Source: Thiomargarita sp. (GTDB taxonomy: Bacteria > Pseudomonadota > Gammaproteobacteria > Beggiatoales > Beggiatoaceae). From it: a stretch of 64,000 nt of DNA. Location of the stretch: NCBI GenBank assembly GCA_020721005.1, contig DYNP01000009.1, positions 75,105 through 139,104 on the forward strand, read 5' to 3'. Within the stretch, counting starts at the first letter, position 1, and every line of letters begins with the position of its first letter. A model generated the notes under the pieces. It saw only the letters and a list, made by a program, of their open reading frames with translations. It was not told where the DNA came from and made no database searches. A program made the translations under genes and the position numbers. Shown here in pieces: positions 9,769-20,387 of the stretch.

Positions 9769-10711
9769 ATTACCTTTAAATTCCGTTATTTATATTGCAG
9801 GCCATCGTGGATTGGTGGGCTCTGCTTTGTTGAGGAAGTTGCAACATATGGGCTATTCCTCGTTGTTATTGCGCACGCATGTTGAATTGGATTTGACTCA
9901 ACAAAGTCAAGTGAGAGCTTTTTTTCAGAAATATCGGCCAGATTATGTGTTTTTGGCAGCAGCCAAGGTGGGAGGAATTCATGCCAATAACAGTTATCCT
10001 GTGGATTTTATTCAGAATAATTTACAGATTCAGACCAATGTTATTGAAGCGGCCTATCGGACTGAAGTTAAAAAATTATTGTTTTTGGGATCTTCGTGTA
10101 TTTATCCAAAGGCAGCGCCTCAACCGTTACAAGAACAAGCGTTGTTGACTGGACCTTTGGAAGAGACCAATGAATGGTATGCTGTGGCTAAAATCGCAGG
10201 CATTAAGTTATGTCAGGCTTATTATCGACAGTATGGTTTCCAAGCCATCTCTGCCATGCCTACTAATTTATATGGTCCCGAAGATAATTTTCACTTAGCA
10301 AATTCTCATGTGTTACCTGCTTTGATTCGCAAATTTCATGAGGCAAAACAACAGGATCAGCCCAAGGTCACTGTTTGGGGAACTGGCACTCCGACTCGGG
10401 AATTTTTGCATGTGGATGATTTGGCAGATGCGAGTCTCTTTTTGATGGAGAATTATCATTCTCCAGAAATTATCAACGTGGGTTATGGGGAAGAAATCAG
10501 TATTAGGGAATTGGCTCAGTTGGTCGGGAAGATCGTGGGTTATGTTGGGGAATTGGAGTTTGACCATTCTAAGCCAGATGGTGTTCCGAGAAAAATGGTG
10601 GATTGTTCCCGTTTGCAACAATTGGGTTGGATGCCCAAAATTTCGCTGCAAACTGGGATTGCTTCGGTTTATGAGTGGTTTTTAGCCCATCAGGATCGTT
10701 TTCGTCAGTGA
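9761..10711 (+). CDS. fcl: GDP-L-fucose synthase
   Basis: A 316-residue epimerase/reductase that converts GDP-4-keto-6-deoxymannose to GDP-L-fucose. Seen: the NADP motif [15 protein letters not shown] near residues 13-27, the family block [12 protein letters not shown] near 66-77, GSSCIYPK near 110-117, the catalytic [16 protein letters not shown] near 140-155 and [11 protein letters not shown] near 167-177. It overlaps gmd by 8 bases. The pair supplies activated fucose for capsule, LPS or exopolysaccharide; no glycosyltransferase is adjacent. Confidence 0.97.
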   Translation: MNKLPLNSVIYIAGHRGLVGSALLRKLQHMGYSSLLLRTHVELDLTQQSQVRAFFQKYRPDYVFLAAAKVGGIHANNSYPVDFIQNNLQIQTNVIEAAYRTEVKKLLFLGSSCIYPKAAPQPLQEQALLTGPLEETNEWYAVAKIAGIKLCQAYYRQYGFQAISAMPTNLYGPEDNFHLANSHVLPALIRKFHEAKQQDQPKVTVWGTGTPTREFLHVDDLADASLFLMENYHSPEIINVGYGEEISIRELAQLVGKIVGYVGELEFDHSKPDGVPRKMVDCSRLQQLGWMPKISLQTGIASVYEWFLAHQDRFRQ

Positions 10712-10730
10712 ATTTCGGATGGAAAATAGT

Positions 10731-11248
10731 GTCAATTTGAGTTTGTAATGAAGGAGTTATTGTTGCACTGGAGTGGAGGCTTTAGCCGGTCAGCCGTAGG
10801 CAACCCCTCCACGTACACAAATTGCAAGGGACTACCACTGGCCGGCTAAAGCCTCCACTCCAAAACTTCCACTCCAACACTGGCCGGCTAAAGCCTCCAC
10901 TCCAGAACTTCCACTCCAACACTGGCCGGCTAAAGCCTCCACTCCAGAATTTCCACTCCAAGGTATCTTAACTGAGGGGCAACTCTTATTTTTCCATGAT
11001 CGCATGCTTTTGCAAGAGGTCTAATGTCAATTTGAGTTTGTAATGAAAGAATTATCGTTGCACTGGAGTGGAGGCTTTAGCCGGTCAGCCGTAGGCAACC
11101 CCTCCACGTACACAAATTGCAAGGGACTACCACTGGCCGGTTAAAGCCTCCACTCCAAGGTATCTTAATTGAGGGGCAACTCTTATTTTTTCATGATCGC
11201 ATGCTTTTGCAAGAGGTCTAATATCAATTTGAGTTTGTAATGACAGGG
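10731..11248. repeat. Repeat block A1: duplicated unit with tandem hairpin repeats
   Basis: The gap between fcl and the convergent secreted-protein gene is built of repeats. A long inverted repeat begins at 10769 with TGGAGTGGAGGCTTTAGCCGG and closes near 10840-10861 with CCGGCTAAAGCCTCCACTCC. The CCGGCTAAAGCCTCCACTCC segment then recurs twice more in tandem (to about 10952). The whole unit is duplicated at 11026-11221, and a third partial unit from 11222 runs into the stop codon of the next gene. The same family occurs at 46515-46755 and 55083-55325. It could act as a bidirectional terminator. No gene is seen. Confidence 0.85.
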
Positions 11249-14200
11249 TTATTGTTGTATGGAGAGAGCCACCGGGTCGATAATTCGTCCATCTAATGGG
11301 GTGTTGTCGCCCAATTCTCCATCAGTCAAGGTGTAGACAGCTTTAACTACAGATTGCTCTCCCATTTTAACAAGTTCAAATCGGACATTGGGGAGAAGGA
11401 ACCAATCCAATGAGTTTTCATCTCCGGGAATGGTGGTGCCAAATTTTTGGAAGATGAAATTGCGTCTGAGGGAATGTACCGCGTGGTAATACAGGCTGAT
11501 TTGGGCTTGGGCGCAGTCCAATTCGAAGTAAATGACTCCTTGTGGGGAGGGTTTATTGCGATCGGGTTGACCATAGTTTTCTGGCAAATCAGTGTAAACG
11601 TTGCGAATGGGGCAAGATTCGGGTTGCACTTCGAGGGTTACATAGTTGCCTGTAACTTTGTCAGACAGACTGATAACATGGTCTTGGTAAGCGTCCAAGA
11701 TACCGTCTGCGTTCCCATCTCCAAAATTGGGACTTTCAAAGTCCAGTTCAAACAGGGCATGACATAATAGGTTGTCAGTGATTTGAACTTGGCCGGTTGA
11801 GTCACAACTCCATTGCCAGCCGCTATGACGCCATTTGGGTTTGGCTTGGGCTTCTAATTTGACATCGGTCCCATATAGGAAGGATTCGGTGCAGTCGGGT
11901 GGGCAATCAAGTCCGGGTCCCTGTACAGTACCTCGACCGACAGTACCAATGGTCAGTTGGTAGGTGTTGAGTTCAAAGTTGGCCCGGCATTGGGTGTCTT
12001 CTAGGATTAGAATTTTGCCTGCTTGGCAGGGTGTATCTTTTTCCCAACCGGTGAATCTGGAACCAGCCGCCGGGACTGCTTCTAAATAGACCCATTGTGG
12101 GGCATCAATTACGGGTTGTTGGCAGAGTCGGTCTTGGCAGGTCATGCCTGCCAGATTGCTATTGATGCTGCCTTGTCCAGTGCCGGTCAATTCTAGGTAT
12201 AAATTCTTGTAGGGAACGGCTTGGGCCAGTAGGTCCAGGCTGTAGTTCCCCAAAGTTAGGTCGTCATTGAATAGGGTTAGGCTGGCAGTTTTGGGACCTA
12301 GGTTAGAGGCTTGAAAATTCAAGGTAAATTGGGTTTTTGCGCCGGGGGGAATGGTGCTGTTGATCAGGCTGGTGTCGACAGTAAATCCATGGTCTTTGGC
12401 GCCAGTGATGGAGACTGGAGGGTCACCTACCAGATGAAGTTCGGTATTGCCACTGTTTTCAATGGTAAAAGGGTAGGAGACTTGATGTTGTACAGCCACT
12501 TCTCCAAGGTTAAATTCATGTCCATTGGGAATTTCGGTAACGGCTTGAGAAATCTTGAGTAGGGGAGTAAGTCCTTGTCCTTGCAGATTGAGTATGTAGG
12601 GAGATTCATTGCCATCATTGTTGGGAATGCTTATGGTGATTGCTTTTGATCCCAAACTGGTGGGGGCAAAGGTGACGGTAAATTCAGTTTGTGCTCCGGA
12701 GGCAATGCTGCTTAAAGTGGGACCGCTGATTCTAAAGTCGTCTGGGTTGGGACCAGAGACAGTGAGTTTGGGATTGCCAGTCAGAAGTAGGTTGTAGGTG
12801 CCAAGGTTGGCGAGGGTGAAGGTTGTGCTGAGAGGGGATCGGCCGAGCAATAGGGTGCCAAAATCATGGGTGCTTCCAGTGTTTAGAAGGGTGGTCCCTT
12901 GTTTAAGGGAGGCTTCGGGCACATCGAGAACGACATTTACGGTAATTGTGTCGGTGCCATCTGCATCGGCAACTTGCACTATAAAATTGTCAATGCCGCT
13001 GGCATCTGGGTTGGGAACGTAGGTGATGGTAGGAGAGGCGCCGGTTCCAGATACAGTGGCTGTGCCCAAGGTGGCTGGGGTGTGGAGAGTCCAAGTTAGA
13101 GGATCATTGTTTCCATCAGTGGCCGTGATTGTGGGAGATGCCCAAGGGATGAGAGTCCCATTTTGACTCATGTTGACTGAAATGGGATCGGTTTGATTGA
13201 TGACGGGAATGTATCGAGTGACAAAGGAAAGGTTTCCAGTGTAAGCGCTAATGCTGCCGCTGTAACTGTAGTTGGTGCCGGTGGAGTTGGTGGCATAGGC
13301 TCGGGTATAGTATGTGGTGCCTTGAGGAGTTAAGTTGCTCAGAGTTGTGGTGTAGGTACCTACCCCGCTGCCATCGGTGGTGCAAGGAGCAGTGGGACTG
13401 GTGGTGGTGGCATAACATATTCCTCGAGCGGTGACTGGAGAGGTGCCTTCGTCTATCACTGTGCCGGCAAGGATGGCGGTGGTGGGAGTGATTCCTGATG
13501 CCGAATCAGTGGTCACATAGGGATAGCCATATTTCCAAGTGGCTGAGGTTCGTGTTGCCCCAAAAAGAGCGCCGTTATAGCCATGTCCAGTCCTATCCGA
13601 GACGCCGCCAGAAGTCTCGTCAAAGTTGTAATAAGCAAGCAGTCCCGCTTCATTGCCAATTAAGGTTTTGTGCAGGTTACTTTGAATTTGAGCCTGAGTG
13701 CGGGCGACATTCCAGATGCGAAATTCATCGATTTGTCCGTTATACCAGGCACTTGTGTAGTCGACGTAGCCGACCCACCCACCAAAAGAAGTATGAGGTG
13801 TGCTAAGAACTCGTAAACTGGCATTGTCTGAAACTTGGCCATCTTGAATACCATTTATATAAAAGGTAAAAGTGGTTGAATTTCTGACGACTGCAATGTG
13901 ATACCAATTTCCTGCCGAAAGGGTAGAGTTAGCTAAAACTACCCTATAGCCGCCACCATTACAAGCAGCTAATTCCAGAGATAATTTGTTTGAGTAAAGT
14001 TGAAGAGCGAACCAGGAACCATCACCTGCTCCTTCGCTGGAACGAGTCGTAAAAACATAGCCCCCTAAAACACTTGGTTTTATCCAACCCTCGATGGTGA
14101 AATCGGCAGAGCCAAAGTGAATGCCTGGTATTTGTACGTAAGCTCCACCCCCATTGAATGAGGCTGCATTGCCCGGCGGGGCTGCATAGAGTGGTGGGGA

Positions 14201-14296
14201 ATTGAGTAAGCATAAGAGGGGAATTAACCAGTGAAATTTATTCATTTTCAATGAGCCAAGTAATTCCCATAGTGGTTTTAAATGCTGGGTGTCCAT
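11249..14296 (-). CDS. Large secreted multidomain protein, LamG plus choice-of-anchor D/U
   Basis: A 1,015-residue exported protein. After a signal peptide (hydrophobic LIPLLCLLNSPPLYAA near residues 24-39) come, in order: a LamG/concanavalin-like domain (about 43-235), an FN3-like segment (about 260-345), a cadherin-like Ig module (about 370-455), two choice-of-anchor D domains (about 465-690), two divergent InlB B-repeat-like domains ending in GW motifs (about 695-835), and a C-terminal block starting GDGNADGILDAYQ that resembles the choice-of-anchor U domain (about 840-1015). A Shine-Dalgarno (AGGAG) supports the ATG at 14296, although Met-18 would give a more typical signal peptide. The C-terminal half is shared with the neighbouring gene and with the gene at 44430. 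Likely a surface adhesin or matrix protein. Confidence 0.85.
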   Translation of the reverse strand: MDTQHLKPLWELLGSLKMNKFHWLIPLLCLLNSPPLYAAPPGNAASFNGGGAYVQIPGIHFGSADFTIEGWIKPSVLGGYVFTTRSSEGAGDGSWFALQLYSNKLSLELAACNGGGYRVVLANSTLSAGNWYHIAVVRNSTTFTFYINGIQDGQVSDNASLRVLSTPHTSFGGWVGYVDYTSAWYNGQIDEFRIWNVARTQAQIQSNLHKTLIGNEAGLLAYYNFDETSGGVSDRTGHGYNGALFGATRTSATWKYGYPYVTTDSASGITPTTAILAGTVIDEGTSPVTARGICYATTTSPTAPCTTDGSGVGTYTTTLSNLTPQGTTYYTRAYATNSTGTNYSYSGSISAYTGNLSFVTRYIPVINQTDPISVNMSQNGTLIPWASPTITATDGNNDPLTWTLHTPATLGTATVSGTGASPTITYVPNPDASGIDNFIVQVADADGTDTITVNVVLDVPEASLKQGTTLLNTGSTHDFGTLLLGRSPLSTTFTLANLGTYNLLLTGNPKLTVSGPNPDDFRISGPTLSSIASGAQTEFTVTFAPTSLGSKAITISIPNNDGNESPYILNLQGQGLTPLLKISQAVTEIPNGHEFNLGEVAVQHQVSYPFTIENSGNTELHLVGDPPVSITGAKDHGFTVDTSLINSTIPPGAKTQFTLNFQASNLGPKTASLTLFNDDLTLGNYSLDLLAQAVPYKNLYLELTGTGQGSINSNLAGMTCQDRLCQQPVIDAPQWVYLEAVPAAGSRFTGWEKDTPCQAGKILILEDTQCRANFELNTYQLTIGTVGRGTVQGPGLDCPPDCTESFLYGTDVKLEAQAKPKWRHSGWQWSCDSTGQVQITDNLLCHALFELDFESPNFGDGNADGILDAYQDHVISLSDKVTGNYVTLEVQPESCPIRNVYTDLPENYGQPDRNKPSPQGVIYFELDCAQAQISLYYHAVHSLRRNFIFQKFGTTIPGDENSLDWFLLPNVRFELVKMGEQSVVKAVYTLTDGELGDNTPLDGRIIDPVALSIQQ

Positions 14297-14393
14297 AAGG
14301 ACTCCTTATTCATAGGTTTTGGGTTTCAGAGGTGAGAGCCAAGTGAAAAGGAAGATTATCAGGATTGATGCCTGTTCCTTTGTATTTTTGTGA

Positions 14394-16877
14394 TTACTGT
14401 AATTCTAGCATGATTCTTCCTGGATCGATGATTCTACCATCTACCCCAGTGCCATCTCCTTGTTTCCCATCCGTGAGTATGTAATTGGTTCTCACAACCG
14501 ATTTTTCGGCGATGGTCACAAGGTCAAATGTAACATTGGGAAGGCGATACCAGCCTATGGTTTGTTCATTTCCAGGAACTTGGGGACCGAATTTTTGAAA
14601 TATGAAATTGGGTTTCAGTTTGGAAAAACCATGAAAATAAATGCTGACTGTAGTTTGGGAACAGTTCAATTCAAAATAGATCAGTCCCTGTGGTAACCAA
14701 CGATTGGGGGGTAATTTTGGATATTTGGTGGGTAATTCTCCATAAGTATTGATGATTGGACACTGGGGTTCAACTTGTAGAGTTAAATATACTTTATTGA
14801 CCACATCTGGGAAACTGGCCACATGGGTTTGTTGAGCATCGGGAATGCCATCGCCATTGCCATCGCCGTTATTAGGAGCGGCGTTTTCAATGTCTGAGGG
14901 AATTTGATCCGAGTCTAGCTCTGGAATAAAGGTAACTTGACATTGTTTGGCATCGTTCATGAGAACTCGACCCTGTTCATCACAGTCTCCAGTTAGAGTT
15001 TGCAGTTGCCAGCCGGGGTTGGCTTCAATTTGGAGAGTGATTGGAGTGTTATAAGGGTAGTTGGCACTGCAGATGTTCGGACAGTCAAGGGGATCAGCAG
15101 TAACCGTACCCTTGCCTTGAATAAATACTGTCAAAGGGGATTCAAGGCGTCGAAAATGAGCCACACAGAATTTGTTGCCGTTCATCAGCAGTCGACTATC
15201 AAGGCAGTCTTCATGTCCTCCCCAACCAGCAAACACGGAGCCAGGGTCGGGAATGGCAGTTAGGGTGACTGAGCTGGCGGTTTGAACAATTTGGGAACAG
15301 ATTTTTTGGTCACAACTTACGGAATTGTCAGGCATTTTTTGGCAATCATTACTGTGACAGGACAGACTGGTATCAGTGGTGATGGTACCCGTCCCTGTGC
15401 CTCGCAGTTCTAAGGAAAAACTAAGTTGTTCGGGGAGAATGAAGCTGTTGGGAGGAGGAGGAGAAGGGGGTATTATTTTTTCAAATACTGCAGTGCATGT
15501 AATATCATTGGTGAGGAGAAATCCATCGACACAAGTATTGGGAGTCCAACCTATGAAAGTGGACTCAGGATCAGCAGTGGCGCTCAGGGTAATTGCAGTG
15601 TTGGCAAAGTAGCTGCCTTGGAGAGTACTTCCAGTCACAGTTCCGGTACCTGTGCCAGCAGTATTTAAAGTAAGAGTATAGATGAAGGGCGCTTCGTAGG
15701 CGCCGATATCACAAAAAATACTCTGAGGACGAGGGGTTCCTAACTGGTCAGTAGCCGGACAACCGGTATTGGTCCCTGTGTTTATGGCAGGACTTCCAAG
15801 AAGTAGAGGATGATATTGAGTACCATTGGCTGCAGTTGTTAATCCTCCCAGACCTGGATTGGGATTGATCAGATCGCCATTGACACCATGAGTAATTCCC
15901 GTGGTTGGGGTCCCAATCAAATTATAGCCTTGAGAATTGACTATAGCAGTATTGGGAGGAATATCCGCACCAATATCAGTATCAGCTATCATAGTGTTGT
16001 TTGCCCGGTTACCAGCTACAATGGTATTTTTAAGGGAAATGATGCTGAGTCCATGGTGAAAAATGGCGCTTCCCCATCCCGAAGTATCAAGGCTGACAAT
16101 GTTTGTTATGGTGCTGTTAAGAATGGTAAGATTATGATCGGTTTCAATGGCGCCTCCTTCATTGGGAACTGTATTGCCAGAAATTGTAACATTGGTTAAT
16201 GTTGTTGTACCGGGACCAAAACTGCTGATGGCGCCACCAGCACATCCCGAGTTGATGTAAGTGTTGTTAACAAATGAACTTTGACTGACATTAAGCGTAC
16301 CCAGATTGCGAATTGCTCCCCCCGCACAGTCGGATTGGTTATTTTCAAAAGTACTGTTAGTAATGGTAAGTGTTCCTGCAGCTACTCTTATTACTCCACC
16401 AGCACCAGTAGTGGCTCGATTTCCCTTAAACCGGCAATTATTGAACGTCACAGAAGCAGAATATGTCTCGACTGCTCCACCATTTCCTCCACTTCCATTT
16501 TGAAACGTCAAATTGTTGAAGATCAACGGGTTGGCTGGAAAATCGAGTATAAAAATACGATCAGTAGGAGAGTTGCCGTCAATAATTGTACTCATAGCTC
16601 CCGCTCCATTGAGGGTTAAAGCAGTTATAAAGTGAATTTGTGAGTTCAAAACATAGGTTCCGGCCGGTATATCGATGTTGTCTCCAGACGCTGATCCAAT
16701 GATGGCACCGCGCAAACTGCAGTCATTTGCAACGCTTGTGCAAGCATTGTCTGCAGTGTCATCGGTCCTATCCACCGTACGAGTGGCTGCAAATCCCATA
16801 TTTCCGGATAAGATGAGGACCAATAACAATAATAAGGTGTGAAAATTAGAGTGACGGCTCTTAAACATACTACTCAT
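14394..16877 (-). CDS. Secreted beta-helix protein, CSLREA type plus choice-of-anchor U
   Basis: An 827-residue protein with a signal peptide (LLLLLVLILSGNMGFA, ending near residue 30). A CSLREA-like start follows (DNACTSVANDCSLRGAI near 44-60), then a right-handed parallel beta-helix with repeated TLTNxxxxxN/GGA(I/V) turns (to about 340) and the choice-of-anchor Q-like ending CDIGAYE near 388-394. Three divergent InlB B-repeat-like domains with FxGW motifs and paired Cys come next. The C-terminal block starts GDGNGDGIPDAQQ near 670 and closely matches its downstream neighbour and the 44430 gene. It lies 97 bases upstream of its neighbour, in the same direction. A Shine-Dalgarno GGAG precedes the ATG by 8 bases. 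Probable extracellular structural or adhesive protein. Confidence 0.85.
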   Translation of the reverse strand: MSSMFKSRHSNFHTLLLLLVLILSGNMGFAATRTVDRTDDTADNACTSVANDCSLRGAIIGSASGDNIDIPAGTYVLNSQIHFITALTLNGAGAMSTIIDGNSPTDRIFILDFPANPLIFNNLTFQNGSGGNGGAVETYSASVTFNNCRFKGNRATTGAGGVIRVAAGTLTITNSTFENNQSDCAGGAIRNLGTLNVSQSSFVNNTYINSGCAGGAISSFGPGTTTLTNVTISGNTVPNEGGAIETDHNLTILNSTITNIVSLDTSGWGSAIFHHGLSIISLKNTIVAGNRANNTMIADTDIGADIPPNTAIVNSQGYNLIGTPTTGITHGVNGDLINPNPGLGGLTTAANGTQYHPLLLGSPAINTGTNTGCPATDQLGTPRPQSIFCDIGAYEAPFIYTLTLNTAGTGTGTVTGSTLQGSYFANTAITLSATADPESTFIGWTPNTCVDGFLLTNDITCTAVFEKIIPPSPPPPNSFILPEQLSFSLELRGTGTGTITTDTSLSCHSNDCQKMPDNSVSCDQKICSQIVQTASSVTLTAIPDPGSVFAGWGGHEDCLDSRLLMNGNKFCVAHFRRLESPLTVFIQGKGTVTADPLDCPNICSANYPYNTPITLQIEANPGWQLQTLTGDCDEQGRVLMNDAKQCQVTFIPELDSDQIPSDIENAAPNNGDGNGDGIPDAQQTHVASFPDVVNKVYLTLQVEPQCPIINTYGELPTKYPKLPPNRWLPQGLIYFELNCSQTTVSIYFHGFSKLKPNFIFQKFGPQVPGNEQTIGWYRLPNVTFDLVTIAEKSVVRTNYILTDGKQGDGTGVDGRIIDPGRIMLELQ

Positions 16878-16944
16878 GACAATGACTCCATACTTAAATT
16901 ATTAGTTTTACTATTCTAAAGTTTATCACATGAAAATAAAAAAG

Positions 16945-16983
16945 GATAAAAAAACCCGCCAGTTTTAAAAACAGGGCGGGTTT
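16945..16983 (-). terminator. Rho-independent terminator (minus strand)
   Basis: The stem AAACCCGCC (16952-16960) pairs with GGCGGGTTT (16975-16983). Read on the minus strand it is followed by a run of seven T. It would end transcripts coming from the antitoxin gene at 17112. Confidence 0.85.
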
Positions 16984-17036
16984 CTTGTGAATTTATGGAT
17001 TATGAATGATTGGCTCGCACAACTCCTCAGAAATGG

Positions 17037-17074
17037 ACAGATGCGCTTCGCAAAAGATGCTCAGCACACCCTAC
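17037..17074. repeat. Small dispersed repeat, copy 2
   Basis: Inverted copy of the 8589-8626 element: ACAGATGCGCTTCGC at one end and CAGCACACCCTAC at the other. Confidence 0.65.
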
Positions 17075-17111
17075 ACGGTCTATACTGGCCAGGGTAGGTA
17101 ATTAGAATTTT

Positions 17112-17381
17112 TTATAATTCATCCTGTCTTTCCACTATGACTGCCAGGCGCAGCCCGAGGCCACGCAACAGGCTGCTGACTTCCTGCCCCAATTGATGAA
17201 ATGGAACCTGGTAAGTTTGCGAATTTAAGGATTGTTCTAATTTTCCTTCTGATCTGCTGATATTTCGCAAGGCGGTCAAAAACAGATGTAAATCATTTTC
17301 TTCCAATGCCGCATTCAAATAAGCGGCACGTTCTTGTGGGGTTGTAAGGTAATCACTGCTTTGATAACTACGACTTGGCAT
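17112..17381 (-). CDS. Orphan addiction-module antidote (HI1420/HigA-like) protein
   Basis: A protein of about 89 residues from the internal ATG at 17381 (the frame extends to an ATG at 17423). The N-terminus SDYLTTPQERAAYLNAALEE and ALRNISRSEG match the 'probable addiction module antidote' family, which begins with a YL..pe..aaYL.aaLeegD pattern. The normal helix-turn-helix middle (GMTQLA..TGLSRESLY) is poorly kept: it reads KLEQSLNSQTYQVPFHQLGQ. The tail LLRGLGLRLAVIV is typical. No RelE/HigB-type toxin gene is adjacent, so this is an orphan, possibly degenerate antitoxin. Confidence 0.6.
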   Translation of the reverse strand: MPSRSYQSSDYLTTPQERAAYLNAALEENDLHLFLTALRNISRSEGKLEQSLNSQTYQVPFHQLGQEVSSLLRGLGLRLAVIVERQDEL

Positions 17382-17451
17382 AATAAATTTGTTCTTTCTG
17401 ACACGAATTTCGATATTCATCATTCATATAGTTAATCATACAATAGTAATG

Positions 17452-17484
17452 AAAAAACCGCCTGTGACATAAGCCACAAGCGGT
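17452..17484 (-). terminator. Rho-independent terminator of hicBA
   Basis: ACCGCCTGTG and CACAAGCGGT form a stem around ACATAAGC; the minus strand continues with six T. A second copy lies at 18077-18109. Confidence 0.8.
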
Positions 17485-17500
17485 CTTTTCGCTTTGAATG

Positions 17501-17734
17501 CTAATATTTCTGTAACAATTCAAAGAACTTTTCTTTGTCAATGCCAATATCTTGAATCATTCCCATGAGAGTACCTTGCTTTAGATCTTGTCCTGAATGA
17601 ATGGGAACTATTACTCTTTTTCCATCAATATTCTTGTAAATAGCATGACTACCTTTTTGCCGATCGAAATAAAATCCTAATTTTTCAATGACTTTAATAA
17701 ATTCTTTTGCTTTAACTTTAGGAAAGTTGCTCAT
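17501..17734 (-). CDS. hicA: HicA-family mRNA interferase toxin
   Basis: A 77-residue HicA toxin. Its dsRNA-binding-like fold carries the catalytic histidine in QKGSHAIYKN near residues 26-35, followed by RVIVPIHSGQDLKQGTL near 40-56, the most conserved stretch of the family. HicA cleaves mRNA and tmRNA and is neutralised by HicB. It lies 10 bases after hicB in the same operon, with the antitoxin first, the reverse of the E. coli order but common. A strong terminator follows. Confidence 0.92.
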   Translation of the reverse strand: MSNFPKVKAKEFIKVIEKLGFYFDRQKGSHAIYKNIDGKRVIVPIHSGQDLKQGTLMGMIQDIGIDKEKFFELLQKY

Positions 17735-17744
17735 CTTAAAATAG

Positions 17745-17975
17745 TTAATGAAATGATTTGAAAACTGGATCCTCTTTAGGTATAGGTTGACTATCCGCTT
17801 TTAAACTTTCAAGATATAATTCAATAGCTTCTGTAATATTATCAATTGTTTCTTCAAAAGTGTCTCCTTGAGAATGACAGCCTTTGAGAATAGGACAAAA
17901 AGCATGATAGCCTCCATCTTCTTCTTTTTCAAGAAGGACGGTGTAATTGTAAATTTGCTTGCTGTTATTGTTCAT
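17745..17975 (-). CDS. hicB: HicB-family antitoxin
   Basis: A 76-residue HicB-like antitoxin: YTVLLEKEEDGGYHAFCPILKGCHSQGDTFEETIDNI is the typical partial RNase H fold that binds and blocks HicA. It lacks the C-terminal DNA-binding domain found in longer HicB proteins, so autoregulation by this protein alone is uncertain. It is first in the hicBA operon. A 35-base internal piece is duplicated upstream at 18043-18077. Confidence 0.9.
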   Translation of the reverse strand: MNNNSKQIYNYTVLLEKEEDGGYHAFCPILKGCHSQGDTFEETIDNITEAIELYLESLKADSQPIPKEDPVFKSFH

Positions 17976-18007
17976 AATATATCAATGGTTCGGACAGTTT
18001 ATATTTT

Positions 18008-18036
18008 CTCGTTCCCAAGTGTCATTTGGGAACGAG
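18008..18036. repeat. Palindromic repeat CTCGTTCCCAA family
   Basis: Eleven-base perfect arms, CTCGTTCCCAA and TTGGGAACGAG, around GTGTCAT. From recall, this GTTCCCA-type hairpin is a very common interspersed repeat in cyanobacteria and large sulfur bacteria. It lies 33 bases upstream of hicB. Confidence 0.65.
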
Positions 18037-18042
18037 GCAACG

Positions 18043-18124
18043 AATAGCTTCTGTAATATTGTCAATTGTTTCTTCAACCGCCTGTGACATAAGCCACAAG
18101 CGGTCTTTTCGATTTGAATGCTAA
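18043..18124 (-). pseudogene. Scar of a deleted second hicBA copy
   Basis: Bases 18043-18077 copy an internal part of hicB (17823-17857, one difference). Bases 18077-18124 copy the hicBA terminator and the last few bases of hicA (17457-17504, one difference). The two pieces are joined directly, so this is what remains of a duplicate hicBA operon after an internal deletion. Confidence 0.8.
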
Positions 18125-18237
18125 AAGTAACTTAAATGCAAACAAAGGGCGAGTCACATCCTCAGTATAAGGCAAAAAAACCGCCTTGTCAAGGTTATGC
18201 TCTCAACTTTTTCCCACACAGTATGCACACCGCAACT

Positions 18238-18275
18238 GATGGGCCTCCCCTCCCGTGGGTCAGCCCATCCTACAT
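18238..18275. repeat. REP-like element downstream of groEL
   Basis: GATGGGC (18238-18244) pairs with GCCCATC (18263-18269), followed by CTAC, sharing the arm CCCATCCTAC with 5543-5576. It may stabilise or end the groESL transcript. Confidence 0.5.
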
Positions 18276-18299
18276 GCGTCTGTCTGGTTCAAGCTAAAA

Positions 18300-19949
<1,650 letters not shown>

Positions 19950-19960
19950 CTAAATTAAAG

Positions 19961-20248
19961 TTACTCAATAATACCCATGATATCTTCTTCACGCATGACC
20001 AATAATTCTTGGCCATCGACCTTGACCTCAGTCCCGGAATATTTGCCAAAAAACACATGATCATTCACTTTGACATCCAATGGACGAATCTCACCACTCT
20101 CTAACACCTTACCCTTGCCCACCGCAATCACTTTTCCACGGATAGGTTTTTCGGTAGCGGAATCAGGGATCAAGATACCACCGGCTGACTTTCTCTCTTC
20201 TTCTAACCGTTGAACGATGACTCTATCATATAAGGGACGAATCTGCAT
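19961..20248 (-). CDS. groS: Co-chaperonin GroES (10 kDa)
   Basis: A 95-residue GroES, the heptameric lid of GroEL. The start [15 protein letters not shown], the mobile loop [16 protein letters not shown] near residues 20-35 and the end [12 protein letters not shown] are typical. It is the first gene of the operon, behind a 5' leader of about 155 bases that begins at a sigma-32 promoter overlapping a CIRCE operator. Confidence 0.98.
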   Translation of the reverse strand: MQIRPLYDRVIVQRLEEERKSAGGILIPDSATEKPIRGKVIAVGKGKVLESGEIRPLDVKVNDHVFFGKYSGTEVKVDGQELLVMREEDIMGIIE

Positions 20249-20387
20249 ATTAGAGGGTTCCTCTCAGTTTGGTGAAGTGAAATAAATAAGGCAGTCATAC
20301 CTGTGAAAACTCAAGTAAACCAAGATATCACTCGCAAAGAGTAAATATCTCCTGCCCCCCAGATCAATTTACGCTGGTGAAGCCAAA

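Noticed and set aside
13498-13806. 102-codon plus-strand frame inside the LamG protein gene
   Set aside because: It is antisense to a clear LamG domain; Arg/Ser/Pro-rich shadow composition.
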